This document shows, one piece after another, positions 1-11,450 of a stretch of DNA of 64,000 bases. Numbering within the stretch: position 1 is the stretch's first letter; every line of letters begins with the position of its first letter. The translations under genes and the position numbers were made by a program. The notes beneath the pieces were generated by a model. The model made no database searches, was not told the DNA's origin, and saw nothing but the letters and a program-made list of their open reading frames with translations. This stretch comes from Lunularia cruciata (Eukaryota > Streptophyta > Marchantiopsida > Lunulariales > Lunulariaceae), in contig OX419756.1 of assembly GCA_948567375.1 (NCBI GenBank), positions 49,552,333 through 49,616,332 of the forward strand, read 5' to 3'.

Positions 1-640
1 AAGGTTTGGACCTAATTAGGGTAGCATCTAGATGGAGTAAAATCTGATGTTTACATGGTTTGGAGTTGACAACTAAAAGCTCTATATAGTCATAGGCAAA
101 CATGTCTTGGAACTTTCAAAAGAGACTTTGATAGGCAAGAAAGTTTCCTCTTGGCATGTTGGTGCTGATCTTCACATGTTTTGGTTGCTTGTCTATGCAT
201 GAAATGTCTAGGTCATGGAACTCATCTACAACCAAAATATGAAGAGGAATGGTTTCAAAAGACTACTTTGGACATTCCTCCAAGAAATTATGTTGTAACA
301 TGTCTTCAAGAATTTCATGATGGACTTCTTGTTCCTTCCCCACTTGCTTTGTAGGTTTTGTGGTTTTATTTGCCACAATGGGTTATCTTTGTGTTGGAGA
401 TGGGCTGAGTTGTGGGGGCAAGGAGTGGTTTTTTATCATTTCATCAAGAACAATATTCTTGAGTGCCAAAGTAGTGATGAGTTTTGTTTGTAGAAGAAGA
501 GTATTTCCAAGAAGATATCCATCAAGATGAAGACATTCCTTCTTAGTATCTTCATCTTGGAAATCAATATCATCCTTGATGTAAAGATAGGATCTAGTTA
601 AGGTTCCATGAGTATGCTCCTTTTGGTGAGGCAAAGGGAA
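1..640 (-). pseudogene. Host-1 pol linker just upstream of reverse transcriptase
   Basis: This is the degraded minus-strand pol segment of Host-1 that would lead into the RT, which must lie left of the window. Around 64-118 the minus strand reads FQDMFAYDYIEL, like the FAWSYEDL-type motif that precedes RT in plant Ty3/gypsy elements. Around 480-600 it reads YIKDDIDFQDED. The same peptide context recurs on the plus strand near 13,590-13,680 (YIKDDIDYQERE), so the two regions are copies of one family. Stops and frameshifts break the frame. The family match is inferred from motifs. Confidence 0.6.
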
Positions 641-1139
641 CTTGGCCAGTGGTAAATAGTATTTCCCAAGTTAGTGCATTTGTCCTCTAAGTGTGAGGAG
701 GTGTCATCAAGTGTTAGAGAAGTGGGCATGTCAAGAATGCTCTATGATCCTAGTAACCTTGGTGAAAAACAGACAAGGCTTTCATGACTTTGGGTGTGGC
801 AAGGCCTTTCATCTTGAGCTCAATTATGAACAATTAATTAGCAATATCATCACTATTAGTGTGTGAGCATGAATCCATGTATCAATGCTGAAACTTTGTT
901 CTCCTTCTTGATCTGAGCTTGAAATTGGTTTGTTTATGTACAAAAAAAGTATTGAGTGTTTTGATTTCATTCCAAAGGTCAGTTTTCTAGTTTTCCAAGA
1001 GGTGATGACATAAGCCTCTACCAGCCATGGGACACCTAACAATAGGGCAAATTGCACCGAGGCAAGCGTCTCCATGATCAGGTAGTCAACCATGAAGGTC
1101 TGATTGCTGATGAGTGTAGGGACCTTTCATAAAAATTTG

Positions 1140-1345
1140 AGGGTGTAATGGTGTCTCCTATTTGTCATTCTAAGAAGAGTAGAATTTTTTCCATTCTCTT
1201 GAACTCCAATGTCTCCATAACTCCCTTGGTCATGATATTTACTAAAGACATTGAATCAATGCAATATTTTGGGATGACATTGCATTCAATTGTTACAAGA
1301 ATAGTGGGGTCATGGACCTTGGTGTCAATAATATACAATCTCTGG
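1140..1345 (-). pseudogene. Host-1 retroviral-type aspartic protease fragment
   Basis: On the minus strand this encodes a protease-like segment with CIDSMSLVNIMTKGVMETL. The active-site motif expected in plant gypsy proteases is D-S/T-G followed by VNIM; here the glycine position reads M. The paralogue at about 12,830-12,925 reads HIDSRSYINIMTKRVIETLG, also without the glycine. Processing activity is therefore unlikely. It lies between the gag zinc knuckles (higher coordinates) and the pre-RT linker (lower coordinates), which is the normal gag-protease-RT order on the minus strand. Confidence 0.6.
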
Positions 1346-1599
1346 TGGTCTAGTCATTTAGTGTTTACAAAAGTAGCATGGAGGCTTTTCATTATCAAGG
1401 TCTATGGGCATCCTTGAGTTGGAGAGTGAGGGCTACCTATAGTTAGAGTTGGGGATGACTCTATACAAGCTAATCCCTACAATTGGACTTTTATATCAAT
1501 GGTCCATTGGAAGCGTACTACAGGCTGCTCCTTCAATAGAAAGTTTTGAAGTTTCCTATGCTTTGTAGAGGCTACTTTGTGGAGCTTTTCGAAAGTAAT

Positions 1600-2573
1600 G
1601 TTGGCTTTTATGTTGGCCAAATCAGTCATAATGTCATAGTATGATAGAAGTGGATGGTTGCCTTGCTAGGGTATCAAACATAGGAGCTACTACCCTAACA
1701 TTTCCAAGATGGGTTGAGTAATTTCTTCACGCACAATCTCTTCATCAAAACTTTTGGAGTAGCTCTTGGAGCTGGAGGTACTAATTGGATCAAGCATGGC
1801 ATACATATGTGATCAAGTTGTAGTAAAGACAATCACCTTCATAGTAGCACTTCCATTGGTTGGGATTTTTTCTCTCAAAATAGATGCTTCTTTTATTTTT
1901 ATGAAATGCATAGTCCCATTAGGACCAACATTGTTGTGTGGGTCATTTTTTATGAGCACTTGCCATGCTAAGATTATAAATTTCCAAAATTCTAGGCATT
2001 GTGCTATAATGTGTGTGCCAAAGTAGAATGCATAACAGGTTGGCTGATTGGGACATTATTTTGCATAATGATTCTCATTGTAAATGTGACAATGTATATT
2101 GGTTCTAGGTGGTCCTTGTCCTTGTCCACCTTGGAAGGGCAGATCTCATACCTTCTGGTTGAAGTGGTTCTACAATGGGAAGTCATCCACAACATGCACT
2201 CTTCTTCTTGGAGCTTGTGCTATCTTTGTAGCATTTTGCAATTTGCCATGATGTGTCCGTACCTTCCACAATGGACACAAAAATTTGAAATGTCTAGAAT
2301 AGCACACTAAGCATTGGTGTGGCTCTACCCCATGCAACAAGTACAAGAGATTTCTCCCTAAGTGGTAATGTTTACTAGGTTTTGAGGTTCAAGTTGTTGT
2401 GCTAAGTGAAGATTCTAAAGATGTTTTAACTTTACCAAAATTTCTTCCATCTTAGTGGTTGTTGCATGAACACTTGTAGCTATAGGACCTAATAGTGCTA
2501 GTGGAGCTACATGAGAAGCTATAGGAGTTGTTGTAGGCAAGTAATCATATATGTGCACTATCTACATTACCAC
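1600..2573 (-). pseudogene. Host-1 gag C-terminal part with zinc knuckle
   Basis: Read on the minus strand, positions about 2244-2288 encode CVHCGRYGHIMANC, a complete CX2CX4HX4C retroviral zinc knuckle that would bind RNA in the capsid particle. A second, degenerate knuckle (CYAFYFGTHIIAQC) lies near 1998-2040. Further along, APMFDTLARQ near 1660-1700 matches IPMFDTLAKQ on the plus strand near 12,480. Several stops interrupt the frame. The right border at 2573 is the insertion point of unit A, and gag continues at 6205. Confidence 0.65.
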
Positions 2574-5500
2574 TATGACAACCCGTCAAATATCACTTTT
2601 GTGATAGTCAGGTAAGTAAAGGTCATTTTTGCAAAGAAAATGGTCAGAATTAGTCAAATATGAAGACAAATGGTGACAAGCAATTCTTCTTGGTTGCATC
2701 TTTAATCTCTTAGGTAGAAACTGCACCAAAAGAGAGTAATAAGCACTAACTTGCAATCTCGTCACAAGTTAACACTCATTAATCACAACTCCATCAAATA
2801 CTTGTCCAAACAATTCTTGATTGTGATGATTTAGATTCTCCTAAGGACTGCACTTCATTGCAAAATGACTTCACCTTAGAATTGCATTGCACCCCTCCAC
2901 TGAAGGACAACTTCCTTGATCAAAATTGTTTCATATCAACACTAGGCTGCACTCACAACTGCAGAATACTACCAACACTACAATTCTCTCTTAGATCCAT
3001 CAAGGCATTGCTCCGATTGCACTTCACTCAGGATCAAACACATAGAATGAAGATGAAGGTTGCAAAATCCAACATCCAACAAACACACTGACTTGCACTT
3101 CAAAATTCTACAAACACTCACAATTTCAGAAATATAGAGTTGATACTCGGAATTAAGCTCAAGCAACAAGCACTAAAATCAGCACTTCACTTTATCTATC
3201 TTCAAAAATTATGAATACTGAACAACATAACACTGCAAATGCCCCCTTTAAATAGTAGAGCAATTGATAGGTGCTAACAACTATATTGTTTTACAACAAT
3301 TCTACAAACTTGCAAATCCAAAATAACAATGCACCTCTTCATATCTGCCCTTCAAAATCTTGGATCTATTACTACTACAATCTAATGTCTACCTCGACTT
3401 CAGCTTCTAAACCCAATGATACTCCTATTACTTCTCCTTCTTTAGGTCTATCTTTAACTACCAAATCCTTCACTTTTTCTATTGCTTCTTCACTATGAAC
3501 TACAATTGAGGTCACGGGTAACCTTTCTAACTCTTTATCTCCCTACCCACTCTTTTCTAAAGTGTCAAGAGTTAAATCTGAAGACACATGCACTCCTACC
3601 TCTACAACTTTGACTTCTTATCTTCTTGCACACTACTCTTAAGTCTCTCTAACTCTGAGTTCACTAAACCTGATCTAAGACTTACGTTGTCTCTTACCTC
3701 CAACATCTTTTTATCTACTCTTTCCCTTAAACAAATCAAAAGAGTGTTCATATCTACATCTTCACTCTCCTCTTCCGAGTTTCCTGCACCAACCATTTTA
3801 AGTAGTGCAATGTTGCTTCTTCCAACCTTCCTTCAGACTCCGTGCTTAGCATGGCTTGCAATCTTCTAACAACTTCTCCAACTGATTCTTATGCATACCC
3901 CCGAGATTGTTTTACCTTCAACTCTTCTCGGTACATCTTCAACTTGTCTTCATACTCAATAGCAAGCATCTTCTTCTCCTCTGCATATTGAGAACTTTGT
4001 AGCTCAACACTTCTTATAAAGCCTCTCAATCTTTCTTTCTCTTGGTGTTGGATCAACAACTCTCTCTACCAGGCTTGATCCTTTCCTATTGCACTCTTCT
4101 TTAGGCTCTCTAAATCCTGCTCCATCACAGTTGCCATCACTTTCACATGAATACTCTCGATGTGAGCTTCACTAACCTCCTCTTTCATCTTTGTCAACAA
4201 TGTCGTATGCTCCTTCAACTCTTCGCTTGACGATGCATCTCTTTTCCACTCTCCTAAAAACTCTCATGCAAATTCTCTAACGTCTTCTTCTTCAAGAGTG
4301 CATCCACCTGAAACTCCTTAACTTCTTCTTCTCTTTGGGTTATACTTTCCCGCAATCCCTTCACTTTGTCTAGGAGATACTTCATCACCTGCAACTCATT
4401 CTTCACCTTTATACAATCTTGCAAGATAACTTTTTGTTGCACCTTCAATAGCTCCAACAATGGAGTCACAATCTGCATTAAATATTAAACTCCCCCAAAG
4501 CTCTCTTTGGCTTTGTCTCTGTTTTTGTACTTGGTTTCTTCTACCGGCGCCTTCTCCCAAAGTCTTGATCTTTGTACTTTTAGTGATATTGCTTCCAAGA
4601 TTTCTTCTTCCTTACCAGCTGAACTTGGTCTTGCAAGGTCTTCCATTATTGATTTCTTGTCTTTGTCTCCCTTTTGGTCTTCCTTCTTTGGCTTTGCATC
4701 CATCTCCTCAATGGCCAGTTTTTAACAAGGATTATCTCTTCCCTCCTTATGGTCAATTGCTCCATGAAATGCTTCATCTTCTTCCACTTTAGCCAATTGC
4801 TGAACTTCCTCTTCACCACCACTCTCACTTCCAAATTTTGCTTCTTTTGAGTCTCCTCCTCTGGACTCTATCTCTCCTTCAGACTCTATTTCCAAATTTT
4901 CCTTCTTCACCACCTTCTTTTTTCATAGAGTAAGTCTTCTTTTGTTATGGCTAAGGCAACACTACATCTTTGGGTTTAGTTTGCTTCTCCGTCTTTGGAC
5001 GTCTTCCTTCCACACTCTCTCTCTATCCAGTTCTAGTAAAGTGATCATTGCTGGCTTGTAGGTGTGACATGTAGTGCTACTTCTCTTCATCCAATTTTTG
5101 GTGTAGATTAGGATAGAAATGTGACACCATGCAATGCCTTTCCTCTGCTAGCAACAAATTCAATGCAAAGTAGAAATGTGCTGCAAATGGTGCAAAGTAG
5201 TGTTGAGGCAAATTGGTTCTCCAATTGACAATCATCTGCCTCATTTGCTGGTGGAAGCACTTTGCCCAGTTCACCTTCATTGTTGCAAACATCTGGTGGA
5301 AGAAGACTACCTGTCGCATGTTCAAGTATGTCATTCATTCGGGTTTGGACATGGCCATTATTGCTCCTACAATGCTTCATTTACTTGGGTTCCAATAGAA
5401 CTTCACTTTGTAACATTGGTAGTACGTGGGGTGAAGAACATATTTCTGATTTCCGCAGTCTCCTTTGCAACATCACACTTCCAATAGAAGATGATTCCCG

Positions 5501-6204
5501 TTGCTTCTCTTGCTTACTTCCCCAATACTAACCTCCAATCCGACTTAGTCCATTGAGCCAGATTTCCTATCTTCTCCTTGACTTCAAGGCCTTCCTCACA
5601 ATTATTGGCAGCTATCTCTGCCATGACTCTTGGGAAATTGAAATTCCAATTCCATGCTAGAAATGTAATCTGAAGTCTATTCAAGACCTCTATCCTTGCT
5701 ATGACATCTAACCTCCAAATTGCAAAATTCCTCACTACGACTGCATTCTTAGCCTTTTTTGCTATGATTTGCTCTCTAGTTCTTTGGCACTAAAAACCTA
5801 TCTCCTCTCCTTGACGTGACATTCTAACCGCTTTTGGAATTTGGAAAATTTCACTCTCAATCGGCTTCTTGATGTGCATTATTGCAAGATGACTACTCAG
5901 AGGAATTGGAAGGGCTTCTTCTCCTACCTCCACCATTTCTTGAAGTGTACTTTCTTGCCACGTAGAAAGGTTGTTACACCGTCCTTGTATCGGCCTTCAC
6001 TTCTTGGTCCAAAGATGCACTTCTTTGGACTTGTCTCTTTGTAACCCCACCCGAGTATTTCTGATTCCCGACCCCAAGTTGACTTTTTTGGGTTTACTCC
6101 AAAGACACACCAATCCATTCTTTCCTTTGTAATTAGGCTTTCTTACTCAATTCTTCTTCAAAACTTTAACAAAACAAAACAAAACAAAAATTGTGGGTAC
6201 CACA
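2574..6204 (-). mobile_element. Unit A: giant solo-LTR-like element, minus orientation
   Basis: Read on the minus strand, the unit starts TGTGGTACCCACA (ends at 6204 here) and finishes GGGTTGTCATA at 2574, where TGTCACA has one mutated base. The flanking 5-mers are ACCAC (2569-2573) and ACTAC (6205-6209), a target duplication with one mismatch. The host gag continues on both sides. The interior holds a decayed copy of the unit's long ORF and a TTTAAATAG box (CTATTTAAA on the minus strand) near 3248-3256. There are no terminal repeats within the unit and no polymerase domain. A run of AAAAC repeats lies near the 5' end (6167-6190). Confidence 0.85.
3386..5771 (-). pseudogene. Unit A long-ORF remnant (coiled-coil protein)
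   Basis: The minus strand carries broken pieces of the unit ORF in order. An N-terminal region lies at 5,070-5,770, with AIWRLDVIARIEVLNRLQIT and later FVLHHMFATMK-like blocks. A charged linker lies at 4,480-4,915, and coiled-coil fragments at 3,600-4,480 (for example LLDKVKGLRESITQREEE). The start codon expected at 5771, ATG in units B, E and F, is ATA here. Frameshifts and stops separate every piece, so this copy is dead. No protein family was recognised. Confidence 0.7.
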
Positions 6205-6446
6205 ACTACATATTGGGCCGGTAAATTTCAAGAGTCTCCCATAAAAGTAATTTGACTTCATGAATCATTGAGTAGAAGCATAGAGATTATGCATTACACT
6301 TCCTTGAATTTTTCATGATACAGCAAAGATCCAGCAAAGGAAGATCCCACTTGAGCTTGAGCTTGAGCCCAACAATGTGCTTCCTTGAAGGCTTGGGTTA
6401 GATTTGTAGGCTTGTTGTAAATTAGAAATTTCTGGATATCCTCCAA
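6205..6446 (-). pseudogene. Host-1 gag middle segment between units A and B
   Basis: This is a 240-bp island of host gag left between two insertions. The minus strand reads DIQKFLIYNKPTNLTQAFKE followed by a glutamine/alanine-rich stretch, resembling the capsid region of plant retrotransposon gag proteins. It joins to 10,141 on its upstream side once unit B and one target duplication are removed, and to 2,568 on its downstream side once unit A is removed. Confidence 0.55.
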
Positions 6447-6451
6447 GTAGA

Positions 6452-9400
6452 TGTGGTACCCACATTTTTTGTGTTGACAAGTTTTGAAGAAGAAGTGTAT
6501 TGAGGAAGCCAAATTAAAAAAGAAAGAATGGACTTATGTGTCTTTGTAGTAAAGCCAAAGAAGTTGATCTTGGGTCGAGAATCAAAAGTACTTGGATGGG
6601 GTTATGAAGAGACAAATCCAAAGAAGGGCGTCTTTGGGACGGGAAGCAAAGGCCAATACAAAGAAGATGTAACAACCTTTCTATGTGTCAGGCCAGCCAA
6701 GAACATACACTTAAAGAAACAGTGGAGGCAGGAGAATAATACCTTGACAATGACAGGAGACATGCAAACATGCAGAAGAAGTGGGAGTCAATTATGAAAT
6801 CGATTGAAGAATGACTTCACTTCAAGGTACTATAAAATTATAATTGCATAGGGGGAAATCAAACATGTCAAGTAGATACCATGTCCCTTTGAGTAGTTGT
6901 CCTACAATAATGCATGTCAAGAAGCCAATTGAGAGTGAAATTTTCCAAAGTCTAGAAGGGGTTAGAGTGTTGTGTCCAAGAGAGGAGATAATCTTATAGT
7001 GCCAAAGAACTAGTGAGCAGATCATGATGAAGAAGACTAAGAATGCACTTGCACTTGTAATTCAGCGATTAGATGTCATAGCTAGGATTGAAGTCTTGGA
7101 CAGACTTTGGATCACATTCCTGGCATGGAATTGGAATGTTAGTTTTCTAGGTGTCATGATAGAGATAGCTGCCAATAATTGTGAAGAGGGCCCCAAAGTT
7201 CTATGGAAGAGAGGAAATCCGGCTCGGTGGACTGAGTTGGATTGGAAGCTAGTACTTGAGAAGGAAGCAAGAAATGCAACTGGGGTTTTTGCTCTGCTAT
7301 AAAGTGGAGTCTTATCAACACCCAATTAAGTGAAGCATTGTGGGGGCAATCATGGCAATGTTCAAGCCCAAGCGAACTACATACATGAACATGCAGCAAG
7401 TGGTCTTCTTCCACCACATGTTTGCAAGAGAGAAGGTGAACTAGGTAAAGTTCTTCCATCAAAGAACAAGGGAGATGATCATCATTGGAGGACCAATTTG
7501 CCACCACACTACTTTGCACCGTTTGCAACACACTTCTACTTAGGATGAAATCTGCTAACAATGGAGGAGAGGCAACATATGGTTTTGCATTTCCATCCCA
7601 ATCTTGGATGAGAATCGGATGAAGAGGAGCAACAATACATCTTGCAAGTACAAGCTTGTGCAATCATTACATCAGAATGGGACTGAGGGAGATGGTGGAA
7701 GAAAGAAGTCCAAAGACAAAGAAGCAGACTAAACCCAAAGAAGTAGCCTTACCCCAGCCACAATGGAAGACCAAAGACTCAATCTGCAATGTAAGAAGGT
7801 AGTGAAGGATGAGACTTTGGAGATAGAGTCCAAAGGAGAGACATAGCCCAAGAGACGAGACTCCAAAGAAGCTGAACTCAAATTATAGAGTAAGGAGTCT
7901 AGGAGTGAGAGTGAAGGTGAAGATGAAGTCCAACAATCAGTTGAGGCAGAAGATGATGAGGCGTTCCATGCAAGGATTGATTGTATGGAGAGAGGAGATA
8001 GCCCTTGCTTAGAGTTGCCCATGGAGGAGATGGAAAAAGAGCCAAAGAAGGAAGACAAAAAGGGGTAAGATCTAAGAGGTCAATGATAGCTAAACCTGTA
8101 GGTCTGAGCTCACTGTATAAGGAAGAAGTAAGCTCGGAAGGAAGGTCATTGAAGGTATGAAGATCAAGACTTTGGCGGAAGATACAAGCGGAAGGAGCAT
8201 CAACGGAGGTGAATTACAAAGATGGAGCAAAAGATGAAGACTTTGATGGAGTGGAGTACTTATTGTAGATTGTGGGTCTATTGTTAGTGTTATTGAAGGA
8301 TCATATGGAGGTGAAGAAAATGAGTTGTAGGTGATGAAGTATCTACTGGATGAAACAAAGGAATTGAAACAGTTGGTAACTCAAAGGGAAGAAGAAGCTG
8401 AAGACCTTAGAGTGGATGCAGTCTTGAAGAAGAAGAATTTAAAGAACTTGCAAGAGAGTTTCAAGAAGCATGGAAGAGAGATGCAAATCAAGCCAAAGAG
8501 TTGAAAGAGCAGAAAGTGTTGGTGGAGAAGATGAAAGGTGAAGTTAGCAAACTTTGCATTGAAAGCATTCATGTGAAGGTGATGGCGGTTGTGATGGAGC
8601 AGGAGTTGGAGAGCCAAAAGAAGAGTGCGGCAAGGAAGGATGAAGCATGGCAGAGAGTTAGCAATCCAACACCAAGAGGAGAAAAGGTTGAGAAGCTTGG
8701 TAATAAGTGTTGAGGTACAGAGTGCTCAGTATGCAAAGGAAAAGAAGATGCTTGCAGCCGAGTACAAAGATGAGTTGAAGATGTACGAAGAAGAGTTGAA
8801 GGCAGAATGATCTCAAGGGTATGCATTAGAGTCAATAGGAGAAGTTGTTGGGAGACTAAGAACAATGTTGAGCATTGAGTTTGAAGGAAAGATGGAGGAA
8901 GCAAGACTGCATGAATTGAAGTTGCTTTGAAGGAGATGAGAAAGAGAAGAGCAAAAGATGTGGATTTGAACACTTTGTTGATTCATATGAGGGAACAAGT
9001 AGATAGGAAGATAATTGAGGTAGGAGACCATCTAAGTCTCAGATTAGACTTAGTAAATTCAGAGTTAGAGAGACTTTGGAGTAGTGTGAAGGAAGATAAG
9101 AAGTTTGAAGTAGCAGAAGTAGGAGTGTAGGTGTCTTCAGATCAATTATCAAAGACATTAGAGAAGAGTGGGTTGGGAAATAAAGAGATAGAAAGGTTAT
9201 CCATGACCTCAATTGTTGTTCAGGGTGAAGAAGTAGTAGATATAGTGGCGGATGTAGTAGAATTAGGTAGACCCAAAGAAGGAGAAGTGATAAAGGATCA
9301 TTGAGTTTGGAAGCCAAAGTTGAAGTAGACATTGGATCGGATTAGAAATAGATTTGAGACTTGAAGGGGTAGATATGAAGAGTTGCATTGTAGTTTCAGA

Positions 9401-10135
9401 TCTACAAGTTTGTAGAGTTGTAGTAGAACAATATTTTTGTTAGTAACTATTGATTGCTCTACTACTTAAAGGAGCATTTGTAGTGTTATGTTGTTTAGTA
9501 TTCATAATTTCTGAAGATAGATAAAGCAAAGTACTGAGTTTAGTGCTTGTCGCTTGAGCTTAATTCTGAGTATCCAGTTTGTGTTTGTGAGTGTGTGGAG
9601 AATTTTGAAATGCAAGTCAATGTGCTTGTTGGATATTGAATTTTGCAGCCTTGATCTTCATTTTGTGTGTTTGATCTTGAGTAAAGTGCAATTGGAGCAA
9701 CACCTTGACAAATCTGAGAGGAAATTATAGTGTTGGTAGTATTCTGCATTTGTGAGTGCAACACTAAGTTGATGTGAAGAAATTTTGATCAAGGAAGTTG
9801 TACCTTCAATAGAGGGGTGGAACACAATTTTGAGGTGAAATTGTTTTATAATGAAGTAGCCATCTTTGGAAAAATCTGAATCATCACAATCAAGATTGTT
9901 TGGATAGAATTGAATGAGGTGTGATTGAGGACTGTTAATTTGTGACGAGACTGAAGATCAATGCTTGTTACTCTCTTTTAGGTGTGGTTTCTACCTCAGA
10001 GATTAAAGATGCAATCAAGAAGATCTACACAATGATCATTTTCATTTGTATTTGACCAATTCTGACTTGTATCTCTATGGGAACAAACTTTACTTACTTG
10101 ATTACCGCAAAAATGATATTTGTCGGGTTATCACA
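6452..10135 (+). mobile_element. Unit B: giant solo-LTR-like element, perfect target duplication
   Basis: It starts TGTGGTACCCACATTTTTT at 6452 and ends GGGTTATCACA at 10135. GTAGA flanks both sides (6447-6451 and 10136-10140). A 5-bp duplication with TG...CA ends is the signature of a retroviral-type integrase. The 3,684-bp interior contains a decayed long ORF (7024-9346), a TATA-like TACTTAAAG at about 9462-9470 and a 3' segment of roughly 665 bp shared with every other unit. It interrupts the gag of Host-1. Confidence 0.92.
7024..9346 (+). pseudogene. Unit B long-ORF remnant
   Basis: An ATG at 7024 opens MMKKTKNALALVIQRLDVIA, matching the start of the E and F copies (MANKTKNAL- or MAKKVTNAL-like), so this start is preferred in the A/B/E/F subfamily. 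The N-terminal region runs to about 7,660, a charged linker covers 7,690-8,290, and the coiled-coil part spans 8,340-9,340. It ends at TAG near 9344, in the same context (GACATTGGATCGGA) as in E. At least several stops and frameshifts are present. Function is unknown. Confidence 0.7.
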
Positions 10136-10700
10136 GTAGAGCATCCTTGAACCAATTTAAAATCATTCTAGCATCTAGGGTTGGGGTTATCATTAATGCT
10201 ATGTATTGAAATCCTTGAATAAATGCTTGCATGGTTTCATTGTATTCTTTGTATATTTGGTTTATGTTGTCTTTAATTGTGTCTTTAATTGTCTCAATGA
10301 GATGTATTCATGTTGTCTTTCTGCTCATATCAGCACATAATCATACTTGTGGTAGGGCCAAGGCCACTAAACCAGTATTGCATAATTCCAATAGAGTATT
10401 GACCAATTTGACAAGCCATTATGGCATCATTCACAAAATTTTGTTCCATCCAAACATTCTCAAACATTTGTAAGGATAACTCAAAATCTTCTTGTCCTAT
10501 GAACACTATAATACTTGAGGTATGAAATATTTTTTTGCCTCCCAAGGTTAAAGTCATTATAGTTGGGGCTACAAGAACTACAAGAGTCAAGAATTGGTGT
10601 AGTTGGAGGGGCTAGAGTCCCTACCAAATGTGATGTTGTAGTAGATGTGTTCCTTTGGGCAAAAGTACTTTCTATCAATGAAAATGTCACTTGAATTTGT
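10136..10700 (-). pseudogene. Host-1 gag N-terminal segment
   Basis: The minus strand encodes a gag-like stretch including GQEDFELSLQMFENVWMEQN and CSSCSPNYNDFNLG, in two frames. It joins to the 6205-6446 segment when unit B is removed. Upstream of about 10,700 the gag reading becomes unclear. Confidence 0.45.
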
Positions 10701-11450
10701 GATTTTGCAATGGGATTGATAAATGTAGGAGGTTATGCTTCTCCCCATTTGAAAACCAAAGTTCTTGTGGGAATGGGAAGTAGCACTTCTTCCTACTTAG
10801 AAAATGTCTACTTTGTTGAGTTGGAAGGTAATGTCTCTTCCAAATTGAATCAGTAGTATCTCCCAAAATGAGAGGTGATACTTCCTTTTTATGGCACCCA
10901 TGTTTCCTATAGAATTGAGAAGTAAGGTGTACTCCAAATAAAAAATGGTGGCACTTGTAGATATGAGAGGTAATGCCTTTATCAAACCAAAAATAGGTAT
11001 CATTCTTAACACAAGAGAGAATGCTTCCCTGGAACAAAACACAACCACATCCTTGTGTGGTAATTTTGGTAGCCCGTGTAAGTTGTAGAAGGGAGTGGAG
11101 AGGGAAACAAGTCAGCTGACAAGGGTGCCAAAAGTGTTGGCATGCTTGACCTAACCCATAGTTTGGCTATGGGACAAGGAATTGTGGGACAACACATACA
11201 TAGCCAGCCCTTTCTTTGGGCTTGGGGAGGAATTCTGGGTAGGATTCTCCCAAGGTGCATATATCAATGCTATGGGATAGGGTTTAATGTTGGACACCTA
11301 ACTCAAGAGATGGCTTGCAAGTCTATCACCCTTGTGAGCCCTTTAACCTCCTTTGTTGTCACTCTTGTTCAATCAATTTTTGCACTACATGAGAACTATG
11401 GGACATCCCATAGTGGAGCCAAGGGTATCAATGATTAGTAAAAGCACCAC
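10701..11450. other. Spacer between head-to-head Host-1 and Host-2 remnants
   Basis: I find no domain here. Short open frames occur on both strands but none resembles a known protein. The stretch presumably holds the decayed leaders and LTRs of the two gypsy remnants that diverge from here. I could not find LTR borders or a primer-binding site. Confidence 0.3.

Noticed and set aside
6452-10135. Units as DNA transposons (CACTA, hAT or Mutator)
   Set aside because: Target duplications are 5 bp, not 3, 8 or 9-11. Ends share only TGTG/CACA as inverted bases and there is no transposase. TG...CA with 5 bp fits LTR-type integration.
11142-11438. 98-codon ORF in the spacer
   Set aside because: No motif and an overlapping ORF on the other strand; it probably lies in decayed leader or LTR sequence.
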